Shown piece by piece: positions 1 to 6,004 of a DNA stretch of 39,892 nucleotides; position 1 is the stretch's first letter; every line of letters begins with the position of its first letter. This stretch comes from a virus: positions 1-39,892 of IMG/VR virus record IMGVR_UViG_3300021168_000056; one strand, 5' to 3'. The notes beneath the pieces were generated by a model. The model made no database searches and was not told where the DNA came from. It worked only from the letters and a program-made list of their open reading frames with translations. Made by a program: the position numbers and the translations under genes.

Positions 1-138
1 GGCGAAAGATTGCTACAAATATCTTTAAATAATTGGAATGCTGCAAAAGTAGGATTGCTTACTGGAGAAGATCCCACTCCACATTTTTATTCTAAAATAT
101 TTGCAAAGTTCCAGGTTTTAGTAGAAGAGTCAGACTTA
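1..138. repeat. Overlap with the right end (circular assembly)
   Basis: Bases 1-138 match 39755-39892 except at position 10 (T versus C, both Leu codons) and position 135 (C versus A, Asp versus Glu). The repeat lies inside the portal coding frame, so it marks a circular or circularly permuted genome of about 39,754 bp rather than a T7-type terminal repeat. The two differences may be strain variation or errors at the contig ends. Confidence 0.93.
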
Positions 139-750
139 ACACCAACGCAACAAAATCTTCAAGCGCAACAAATGTTAGAGATAAATGAGCGTTTTGGTAG
201 GGAAGTATTCACTCCTTCAATGATTATTCCTAAATTAAATATTACTGGTAAAGCAGAAGTTATTGAGTATCTCCAGAAACAAGAACAACAAGCAGCTGCA
301 ATGCAGCAAGAACAACAGAATGTCGCACACGCCTTTGAACACGCCAAATTACAAGAACTTATGTCTAAAGCTACTGCCAATCTTGCTACTGCTCGTGAGC
401 GTCATGGTCGCGCTGAAGCTGACATCGGGCTTTTTGAAGAAAGATTATCGGAGATTACGCAAAACAGAGCTATGGCAACAAAAGCCAAAATGGAAGCTTT
501 AGAAAAATTAGTTGACGTTATAGCCAAATATGGTGAAATAGAGACTGCGCTTAAGATGGCTGATATACAAAGTTTTGACTACATGCAAGAAGACAAAGAA
601 AATTTAGAAAAAGCTGATGCAAAATCAACTTCTCTTGCAAACGAATTTAGAAGTAGTATAATGGGTACTCAACAACAAGGGCAACAAATGCCACAGATGG
701 GGCAAGGAATGCCTCAGCAGGGGCAACAAGCTGCGCAACAAGCAATGTGA
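1..750 (+). CDS. Portal protein, C-terminal part (gene continues from 38348-39754)
   Basis: This is the last 249 codons of the portal gene, cut by the arbitrary linearisation point. Reading frame 1 is open from the first base (Gly-Glu-Arg-Leu) and joins the frame that leaves the right end, so the TTG at 10 is not a start. The rejoined protein is about 718 aa, close to the 725 aa of P22 portal. This part holds the end of the body, then a long Gln/Ala-rich alpha-helical region (about residues 90-215 of this fragment) and a low-complexity Gln/Met/Gly tail, which fits the helical barrel and C-terminal end of P22-type portals. It would form the dodecameric ring through which DNA is packaged and ejected. 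The stop at 748-750 is followed after 6 nt by the next gene. Confidence 0.9.
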   Translation, partial: GERLLQISLNNWNAAKVGLLTGEDPTPHFYSKIFAKFQVLVEESDLTPTQQNLQAQQMLEINERFGREVFTPSMIIPKLNITGKAEVIEYLQKQEQQAAAMQQEQQNVAHAFEHAKLQELMSKATANLATARERHGRAEADIGLFEERLSEITQNRAMATKAKMEALEKLVDVIAKYGEIETALKMADIQSFDYMQEDKENLEKADAKSTSLANEFRSSIMGTQQQGQQMPQMGQGMPQQGQQAAQQAM

Positions 751-756
751 GGATTT

Positions 757-978
757 ATGTCAGGTCAAAGAATAGATAATCATGGTTTTTGGGCAGGAAG
801 TAAAGGAAAAGATTCCGTATTTCCAGATGGTCCACATAAAACAAAAGATGAATCCAGTGCTGAAGGCTTTGGTGCATTATCTCATTATGAAGACACCACA
901 GAAGCTATTAAATCTCAGCAGATGATGAACAAGAAAAAAGTTCATGGTCATCCTCAGAAACCTGGACATCGTAATTAA
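757..978 (+). CDS. Small hydrophilic protein downstream of portal
   Basis: A 73-aa protein starting 6 nt after the portal stop, with a GAGG-type ribosome site overlapping the portal end, so it is probably translationally coupled. It is rich in Gly, Lys, His and Asp, with no predicted membrane segment or recognisable fold, and its tail is basic (Pro-Gly-His-Arg-Asn). I do not recognise the family. Its position between portal and scaffold suggests a minor virion or assembly protein. Similar Gly/Lys-rich short proteins follow at 1190 and 1716. Confidence 0.7.
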   Translation: MSGQRIDNHGFWAGSKGKDSVFPDGPHKTKDESSAEGFGALSHYEDTTEAIKSQQMMNKKKVHGHPQKPGHRN

Positions 979-987
979 TTTCTGATA

Positions 988-1104
988 TCTATTGTGATGG
1001 AAGTTTGGTAGACATAAGGTGATTTAGATTGATATCTAAATCTTAAACCTGTGCTGGGGGGTTTAAAGACCGAGGCACGTATGCGTTCGAGTCGCATTAA
1101 TAGA
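988..1104 (+). tRNA. tRNA-Leu-like gene or tRNA-derived element with abnormal anticodon arm
   Basis: A class II (Leu-like) tRNA outline is visible. The 7-bp acceptor stem is TCTATTG (988-994) with TAATAGA (1098-1104), and the pairing extends 3 bp beyond the normal end. TG follows at positions 8-9. The D arm is Leu-like (ATG, then a loop with GTTTGGTAGA, then CAT, 997-1015). A long variable arm has GTGC/GCAC (1051-1078), and the T arm is perfect (ATGCG, TTCGAGT, CGCAT, 1081-1097). The anticodon arm is not normal: a perfect 9-bp hairpin with a 4-nt loop (1021-1042) sits where a 7-nt anticodon loop should be, followed by CTTAAACC. No CCA is encoded. It may be a tRNA with an insertion, a decayed tRNA or a tRNA mimic. 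Confidence 0.45.
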
Positions 1105-1115
1105 TATTAATTTCC

Positions 1116-1133
1116 TTTGTATAGCTATACAAA
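1116..1133. repeat. 18-bp perfect palindrome downstream of the tRNA-like element
   Basis: TTTGTATAGCTATACAAA is a perfect loopless palindrome, better suited to a dimeric DNA-binding protein than to an RNA hairpin. It is followed by a short CGCTA/TAGCG stem (about 1136-1158), then the ribosome site of the 1190 gene. This 211-bp gap contains no open frame I would call. Confidence 0.5.
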
Positions 1134-1189
1134 AGCGCTATAGATTCCGTTCTTTAGCGATTTAACTTGTTTTTAAAAAAAGGTGACTT

Positions 1190-1516
1190 ATGAAGAGCAC
1201 AAAAACTGTTCAGTCTTATAAAAATACAGCTGCGCAATCTAATAGGTCTACTCTTAAAAGTGGAAAATCACAATTTGAAGATCCAGCACGCATAAAAGAA
1301 CAAAATCCCAAAGATAAACCTGTAGATGGTGTAAAATCTCCATGGGATTTTAGATGTCCTCAGTACGATCAAAGGTCATCTAATTTTGTTAATGCAGGAA
1401 CTCACTATGGTGTCGGACACAGACAACCTGTAGGACATGAGGGTAATCCTAAACAAGTAGTAGGTGTTCTTCCTCAGACAAGAAAGAACACGTTGCAAGA
1501 TGATGATTTAGGTTAA
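1190..1516 (+). CDS. Hypothetical virion-region protein, Gly/Lys-rich
   Basis: A 108-aa hydrophilic protein with an AAAGGTG ribosome site 5 nt before ATG. The first 40 residues are Lys/Ser/Thr-rich and probably disordered. The centre, with Trp-Asp-Phe-Arg-Cys-Pro-Gln-Tyr-Asp and a Gly-His-rich stretch (about residues 50-85), looks like the conserved core. There is no membrane segment or known catalytic motif. Its place in the portal-scaffold interval suggests a small structural or assembly protein, but the function is unknown. Confidence 0.7.
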   Translation: MKSTKTVQSYKNTAAQSNRSTLKSGKSQFEDPARIKEQNPKDKPVDGVKSPWDFRCPQYDQRSSNFVNAGTHYGVGHRQPVGHEGNPKQVVGVLPQTRKNTLQDDDLG

Positions 1517-1518
1517 AA

Positions 1519-1719
1519 ATGAATATAATTAAAGTATCAGAAAATTTAGCAATTAATTTTCCTTTTATTCCAGATTTCATTCAAGCATACAAACTTGGTT
1601 TATGCTCGTTATGTAAAATTGAAAAAGATATTGATAAAAATTTTGACAATTCACAATGTCCTCATTGCAAAAAAGAAACAAAGATGATGTGCTGGTCGAG
1701 TAGGAACAACAACAAATGA
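1519..1719 (+). CDS. Small zinc-ribbon-like protein
   Basis: A 66-aa protein starting 2 nt after the previous stop. Two Cys-x2-Cys knuckles (CSLC at residues 30-33 and CPHC at 47-50) 13 residues apart make a plausible single-zinc ribbon, with a hydrophobic N-terminal half. The stop overlaps the ATG of the next gene (ATGA), so they are coupled. The role is unknown. Confidence 0.65.
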   Translation: MNIIKVSENLAINFPFIPDFIQAYKLGLCSLCKIEKDIDKNFDNSQCPHCKKETKMMCWSSRNNNK

Positions 1720-1928
1720 CTTACGGAATGAAAGGCGGAGACGCCAATAGACAATATCCTAAAAAGCCTGGAAAGAATAAATTCGCTCATACCACAGATT
1801 CTCCATATGGTATGGGAGATAACTATGGTACAGGTGTACGCGCTAAAATAGGAAGAGTGCGTGAAGGTATTGGAATGGTACCACTAAGTCCTAAGAAGAT
1901 TGGGACACCTCCAAAGAATGTAGCTTAG
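1716..1928 (+). CDS. Small basic Gly-rich protein
   Basis: A 70-aa protein whose ATG overlaps the upstream stop. It is Gly-, Lys- and Pro-rich with Tyr-Gly-Met motifs, resembling the 757 and 1190 products in composition. The last 38 bp overlap the 3' end of the convergent gene on the other strand. No recognised domain; a minor virion protein is possible. Confidence 0.65.
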   Translation: MTYGMKGGDANRQYPKKPGKNKFAHTTDSPYGMGDNYGTGVRAKIGRVREGIGMVPLSPKKIGTPPKNVA

Positions 1929-2412
1929 AGTTCTTTAAATTCTCTTCATGTTCTTTCAAAACTTTCAATAAAATCTGTTTCCCTCTTTCTTCTGAAATAT
2001 CATCACTATGTGGTCTCTCTAACCATTTTTTGTTATATCTAAATTGATCAATAGACCATGTCACAATAGAACTTTCTGTAACATTTCCTTTCTTGTATTG
2101 ATTCCACATTTCTTCCGATGGAATTATCCAACAAATTTCTATCAAATCTGTTTTTGAAGTGGCTCTAAATAAATATGAGTTAGATTGTGCTTCAGGTTTA
2201 GATAGTCTTGGTGACCAAAACATTTTTTTAGTTGTACCATCTTCACATGTTCTTGCATGGGCAAATATATAAATGTACGGAGAATTTTCCTGCAATGCTA
2301 GTGACAGTGGATTATTCTTAAGACATTCTTCAGCACCTATCCATATATTTTTAGACTGATCATTCAAAAAATATTGATAACGATCATGAGTTTCTAATCT
2401 GTCTATTTTCAT
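1891..2412 (-). CDS. Conserved-looking hypothetical phage protein on the minus strand
   Basis: A 173-aa soluble protein, the first minus-strand gene inside the plus-strand head operon. It is a mixed alpha/beta protein with several Trp residues. The middle (Ala-His-Ala-Arg-Thr near residue 52, Ser-Tyr-Leu-Phe-Arg-Ala near 80) looks ordered, and the last 35 residues are charged and helical. I recognise no catalytic motif. It faces the 1716 gene with a 38-bp overlap and diverges from the scaffold gene, with an AT-rich gap (2413-2520) that must hold its promoter. It is probably an accessory gene. Confidence 0.7.
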   Translation of the reverse strand: MKIDRLETHDRYQYFLNDQSKNIWIGAEECLKNNPLSLALQENSPYIYIFAHARTCEDGTTKKMFWSPRLSKPEAQSNSYLFRATSKTDLIEICWIIPSEEMWNQYKKGNVTESSIVTWSIDQFRYNKKWLERPHSDDISEERGKQILLKVLKEHEENLKNSKLHSLEVSQSS

Positions 2413-2520
2413 AATTCCTCAAAATTTATATATCATTTATAGTTGTATTAAATTTTTTAGTATACTTTAATGAAACTGAACTTTAACCGCAGTCCAGCGT
2501 TAAGGACTAAAGGAATTACT

Positions 2521-3189
2521 ATGACAGTACAAACTCAAACAAGTCAAGCTCCACAACCAGAAAATAAACCAAGTGATAAAGAATTCAATTTTCGTATGCA
2601 ACAAGCCAAATACGAAAAAGAATTAGCCCAAGAAAGAGCGCATAGATTAGAAGCAGAAAAAGAAATACAAAGATTGTCACAAGAGAGGAGTCGACAAGTT
2701 GAACCGGAAGAGGATGACTCTGAACCTTATGTTAACGATAAGAAATTAAATAGAACTTTAGCTAGATTTGGTGAAAATAGTAAAAAAGAAACCCAATCTG
2801 AAATAGAAAAAGCTGTAAAAATTGCTTTACATGAAGACAGAAAACAAAGTTGGTTAAAAAATAACCCAGATTTTTATGATATTTTAGAAAATAATGCTGA
2901 TAAATTTGCTGCTAAAGCTCCAGAATTAGCTGATTCAATCCTACAAATGCCAGATACCTTCGAACGTCAGAAACTAGTCTATAAAAACATAAAAGCTCTT
3001 GGAATAGATAGACCTGAACAAAAACAACAGTCTATTCAAGAGACGATTGATAAGAATAAACGCTCTCCACATTATCATCCTTCTGGAGTAGGAACAGCTC
3101 CTTTTGCTTCTTCAGGTGACTATAGTCAGCAAGGTCAGAAGCAAGCGTACGAAAAAATGCAACAACTGAAGTCTCAGTTGAGAATTTGA
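2521..3189 (+). CDS. Scaffolding protein (putative)
   Basis: A 222-aa, highly charged, Gln/Glu/Lys-rich, mostly helical protein. Residues about 25-70 form a coiled coil rich in Glu, Lys and Arg, and the C-terminus is helical and basic (ends Gln-Leu-Lys-Ser-Gln-Leu-Arg-Ile). Size, composition and the place between portal and major capsid genes match phage scaffolding proteins, which line the procapsid interior and leave before DNA packaging. I chose the ATG at 2521 because AAAGGA lies 6 nt before it; an in-frame ATG at 2470 lacks a ribosome site. No homology was tested. Confidence 0.75.
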   Translation: MTVQTQTSQAPQPENKPSDKEFNFRMQQAKYEKELAQERAHRLEAEKEIQRLSQERSRQVEPEEDDSEPYVNDKKLNRTLARFGENSKKETQSEIEKAVKIALHEDRKQSWLKNNPDFYDILENNADKFAAKAPELADSILQMPDTFERQKLVYKNIKALGIDRPEQKQQSIQETIDKNKRSPHYHPSGVGTAPFASSGDYSQQGQKQAYEKMQQLKSQLRI

Positions 3190-3202
3190 TATGCCGTATA
3201 TA

Positions 3203-3231
3203 AAGGATGGGGATAATTTGTCCCCATCCTT
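3203..3231. terminator. Strong hairpin between convergent genes
   Basis: A perfect 11-bp stem, AAGGATGGGGA with TCCCCATCCTT and a 7-nt loop, lies just after the scaffold stop and before the 3' end of the minus-strand gene at 3284. There is no long T-run on the plus side, so it may be a bidirectional or weak terminator that separates head genes from the accessory island. Confidence 0.65.
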
Positions 3232-3283
3232 AAAAACATTTCCCGTGCAATTAATTTTGTGTATAAAATTAATCTAAATTTCT

Positions 3284-3742
3284 TCATGGTGGAAAATGTC
3301 CGTGTTCTCTATAAAAATCTAGATCTCTTTTTATAATTACACTAATTGAAAAAATTGACGTAAAAATCACAAAAATTACAGTTTCACGCCCGAACTTAGT
3401 TTTAGAATACCATATAGCTGTAAGCATGATTAATATTATGCATTTACTTAATCTAGGATAACCCTTTACTTTTTTACCAATAAAATCAGAGTATTTTTTA
3501 TATATACTCACTATTTTTTGTAAAATTATTTTCAAGGGATTACTATCATTTAAATTATCAATGCTTATGTAATCAAAAAATCTTTGAAATACATTCCTAT
3601 TAGGATCTTTATCTGGAAGTACGATACCAAGAAAACCAAGTGGACCACCTGGACGTGTTGCTCTTTGCCAGTCTGCATATGCATCCCTTATTATCTGATT
3701 TTGTCTCTCATCTGATTGTTGACTGCGTACATCAAGTGACAC
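3284..3742 (-). CDS. Membrane protein, partner of the E3-like protein
   Basis: A 152-aa protein read from GTG at 3742, with AGGAG 8 nt upstream. The N-terminal two thirds are soluble, with a Gly-Pro-Leu-Gly-Phe-Leu segment (about residues 33-41). A hydrophobic hairpin follows (about 100-113 and 121-137, separated by Lys/Arg) and a short charged tail. It lies 20 nt downstream of the U-box/SP-RING gene on the same strand, so the two almost certainly form one transcript. I do not recognise the family. It could anchor or deliver its partner, act as an inner-membrane exclusion protein, or be an effector itself. Confidence 0.75.
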   Translation of the reverse strand: MSLDVRSQQSDERQNQIIRDAYADWQRATRPGGPLGFLGIVLPDKDPNRNVFQRFFDYISIDNLNDSNPLKIILQKIVSIYKKYSDFIGKKVKGYPRLSKCIILIMLTAIWYSKTKFGRETVIFVIFTSIFSISVIIKRDLDFYREHGHFPP

Positions 3743-3762
3743 AAGATTACTCCTGAAATTGG

Positions 3763-4752
3763 TTACATTATTACAAAATTAGCAGCAGACATATAAAAAT
3801 CATATGTCTCTTTAGTCAATTTTGCTAGATCCTCTGAAGGAAGACGTAACTCAATTGCACGTCTATTGATAATGGTCATTGCACCTACATATGACTCTGA
3901 TGAATTTCTATGTTGATTTTTAGCAATAGCAGTAAAGCCTTCTACTAACAATTTAGAATATTCATCATCTCCCTTAGTGCAATGTATTTTTATTTGATCC
4001 ATTGCGACAATTATAATCTTATTTACGCGTTCTTGGGAATATTCTAAATCTTCAACAGTAAAAACCCGAGCGCATTTATATGGACAACAGAGAGCATCTT
4101 GTAGTTTATTGTTTAACCATTCTACTATACATTCACGTTCGAATATATGACCGCATGGAGCTTTTACTGGAATTATAGTGATATCATCAGAAATTGCGCA
4201 TATAAAGTCCTCAAAAACTTTTGAAGCTTTTAGGATTTTCTTGAAATGTGGAAATACTTTATTTGCATTTGCTTGAGCTCTCCATTCTTCATAAATTTTT
4301 GACGGAACAAATTCGACTTTATGTTTAGAAAAATAATCATATGACCCTCTTAGAGTGCCTAAACCAAGTCCAAAAAGTAGACCTTTTATTCCCATCTTAA
4401 TGGTTCCCTTTCCAGGTTTAATAAGAGTACCAACAGCAGCACCAGCTACACAAAAAGTGATGGAATTTTTAATTACCTGAGGTGCAACACAATCGAACAA
4501 ATTTGAACTTTCTTCTGCAAATTTTTTTTTAACATGTTTTGGTACTGCGTGTCTTACAAACATCACAGTTCTGTCTATTTTATTTTTTAATGACTGTCCA
4601 CAATATAATTCTATTTCTTGTGTTTGTTCTTTTGTTAATGCAACGACTAAAGGTTGGTGTTCATGTTCAATTTTTCTTTCTTTTTCGTCTTGCTCACTTT
4701 TAAATTGATCTAATGGTGGTACATAAGTTGTTAAAGATGTTGATGGGATCAT
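3763..4752 (-). CDS. U-box/SP-RING-like E3 ligase-fold protein (putative effector or moron)
   Basis: A 329-aa protein; ATG at 4752 is chosen because AGAGG sits just upstream. Residues 180-237 carry the hallmark pattern of the U-box/SP-RING group: Phe-Ile-Cys-x-Ile, Pro-Val-x-x-x-Cys200-Gly-His202-x-Phe, Ile-x-x-Trp-Leu, Cys223-Pro-x-x-Cys227, then Val-x-x-Glu-Asp-Leu. Cys200, His202, Cys223 and Cys227 match the single-zinc ligands of SP-RING proteins (Nse2/PIAS type). The N-terminal region is charged, and residues 96-135 form a Gly-rich hydrophobic hairpin that could insert in a membrane. These folds recruit E2 ubiquitin or SUMO enzymes in eukaryotes, and bacteria use them as secreted effectors. 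No E2 function is expected in the bacterium itself. Assignment rests on the motif only. Confidence 0.7.
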   Translation of the reverse strand: MIPSTSLTTYVPPLDQFKSEQDEKERKIEHEHQPLVVALTKEQTQEIELYCGQSLKNKIDRTVMFVRHAVPKHVKKKFAEESSNLFDCVAPQVIKNSITFCVAGAAVGTLIKPGKGTIKMGIKGLLFGLGLGTLRGSYDYFSKHKVEFVPSKIYEEWRAQANANKVFPHFKKILKASKVFEDFICAISDDITIIPVKAPCGHIFERECIVEWLNNKLQDALCCPYKCARVFTVEDLEYSQERVNKIIIVAMDQIKIHCTKGDDEYSKLLVEGFTAIAKNQHRNSSESYVGAMTIINRRAIELRLPSEDLAKLTKETYDFYMSAANFVIM

Positions 4753-4909
4753 TTTTCCTCTTGTATATATAAGTTTGTTTATTGAAAGAACAAATTGATA
4801 CAACTTTATGAAAAATAAGTCAATTTTTTTAATTGATAAATAATTTTTATATTTATTATGTTGTCAAATTAAAACTATTTTTAATAAAAATGATTACAGG
4901 TGATTTAGT

Positions 4910-5059
4910 ATGGATGTGTGTAAAAAATGCAAAAATAAAATAGATGAAGTAGAAATCTATGGAGACTGGTTCTATTGTAAATTTTGCAATAAAGAATTTT
5001 CTTATAAAAATGAAGACAGAAACAAAAAAAGATTAGATACACATAAAGGTTTTATATAG
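4910..5059 (+). CDS. 49-aa zinc-ribbon micro-protein
   Basis: ATG at 4910 follows AGGTG by 9 nt. The peptide has paired Cys-x2-Cys knuckles (residues 4-7 and 23-26) around Gly-Asp-Trp-Phe-Tyr, a compact zinc-ribbon, then a Lys-rich tail. It is the only plus-strand gene in the accessory island and has its own hairpin terminator. Small zinc ribbons of this kind are common in phages; the role is unknown. Confidence 0.6.
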   Translation: MDVCKKCKNKIDEVEIYGDWFYCKFCNKEFSYKNEDRNKKRLDTHKGFI

Positions 5060-5068
5060 GAAAAAACC

Positions 5069-5105
5069 ATAACCTTTGGGTTACATTACATATTCCCAAG
5101 GTTAT
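5069..5105 (+). terminator. Hairpin terminator after the zinc-ribbon gene
   Basis: ATAACCTT-GGG pairs with CCCAAGGTTAT (5095-5105) around a 14-nt loop and is followed by TATTTTC on the plus strand, 10 nt after the micro-gene stop. It also lies before the 3' end of the convergent HNH gene. Confidence 0.6.
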
Positions 5106-5166
5106 TATTTTCATGAATATATTTTGACTAAAAACAATGAATACAGGGATTAATTGGGAGGATTGC

Positions 5167-5802
5167 TTACAAAAAATTATCAAATATCCACTGAATCCCT
5201 TTTCTTTCTTCAAGCCACCTAAATTTGTCGCGGGATATTCCTAATTTTTCCAATAATTCAGTATGTTTTATTTTATTTCCATTTATTTCATGTATTCTTG
5301 TAGTTCTTCTATTATTTGCTTGAACATTTCTAGAGGACCATTTGCAATTTTCCTTACAATAGTTTCCATCATTATCTATTCGATCCAATTGCATATCTTT
5401 TGGTCTTTCTCCCATATCTTGATAGAAAGTGGAAAAATCATTCCATTCTTGCGATACTTTTATTCCTCTTCCTCCATAGTCAGCATATTGTTGATCATTT
5501 ATGTCATTACATCTTTGTCTCATTGAAATCCAAATAGAATATATTCTATCTTTACCTTTTGTTCTTGATGCCATTCCATGTTTATAAGCCCAATGATCTT
5601 TTCCTTTTTTTGTGTGTTTTTTTGCAGAACAACATTTACACGGTCTGTTTTTTGTTCTTAGATAAGATCCATTTAAAATGACAACATCACCACAATCACA
5701 TTTAACCTTATACATGATGTATCCGTTTTTTCTCTGAGACATCTCTTCAATAATTATGCGAGTTCCGAACTTTTCGCCTATTTTCAATTTTTTTACATAC
5801 AT
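5167..5802 (-). CDS. Free-standing HNH homing endonuclease
   Basis: A 211-aa protein. Residues 35-58 hold a zinc site (Cys-x-Cys and Cys-Lys-Cys-Cys). Residues about 85-165 form the phage HNH core: Tyr-x-Ile-Trp-x-x-Met-x-x-Arg-Cys, Gly-Gly-Arg-Gly-Ile, Glu-Trp-x-x-Phe, Asp-Met-Gly, Leu-Asp-Arg-Ile-Asn-type (LDRIDNDGNY) and Glu-Asn-Cys-Lys-Trp with Gln-Ala-Asn-Asn-Arg-Arg. A helical DNA-recognition tail (170-211) follows. Such enzymes nick or cut DNA to promote their own spread. It lies outside, on the opposite strand and about 200 bp upstream of the capsid gene that carries an ORF-less group I intron. It may therefore mobilise itself and that intron together. Confidence 0.88.
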   Translation of the reverse strand: MYVKKLKIGEKFGTRIIIEEMSQRKNGYIMYKVKCDCGDVVILNGSYLRTKNRPCKCCSAKKHTKKGKDHWAYKHGMASRTKGKDRIYSIWISMRQRCNDINDQQYADYGGRGIKVSQEWNDFSTFYQDMGERPKDMQLDRIDNDGNYCKENCKWSSRNVQANNRRTTRIHEINGNKIKHTELLEKLGISRDKFRWLEERKGIQWIFDNFL

Positions 5803-5963
5803 AAATATTTTTTTTAATATAATAAGTTTTCGTTAGCTAAACGTTAAATAGCATTGCGTCAAGATGGCTTCGCAAACCAGTTATTCGAGTTATTCGGATA
5901 GAAGAATAACGTACTTTAGGTTCGTCACCTTTCAATAACGAATATCTCTATTTTATAGGAACT

Positions 5964-5981
5964 GCATATTGTTATGCAATT
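5964..5981. promoter_or_regulatory. Inverted repeat in the capsid gene leader, shared with the early control region
   Basis: GCATATTGTTATGCAATT holds the palindrome GCATA-TTGT-TATGC. The same two blocks, GCATAT and TGTTATGCAATT, occur at 29787-29808 in front of the Cro-like gene, with only GATA inserted between them. It is a candidate operator or leader hairpin, 23 bp before the capsid ATG. The rest of 5803-6004 shows a few short stems and no gene. Confidence 0.4.
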
Positions 5982-6004
5982 CAAATATTAGAGGTTTATC
6001 AAAG

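Noticed and set aside
1-138. Direct terminal repeats of T7 type
   Set aside because: The repeat sits within the portal coding frame and the two copies differ, which fits an assembly overlap of a circular or permuted genome better than a physical terminal repeat.
2470-2520. Upstream in-frame start for the scaffold gene
   Set aside because: ATG at 2470 lacks a ribosome site, while ATG at 2521 has AAAGGA at the right distance.
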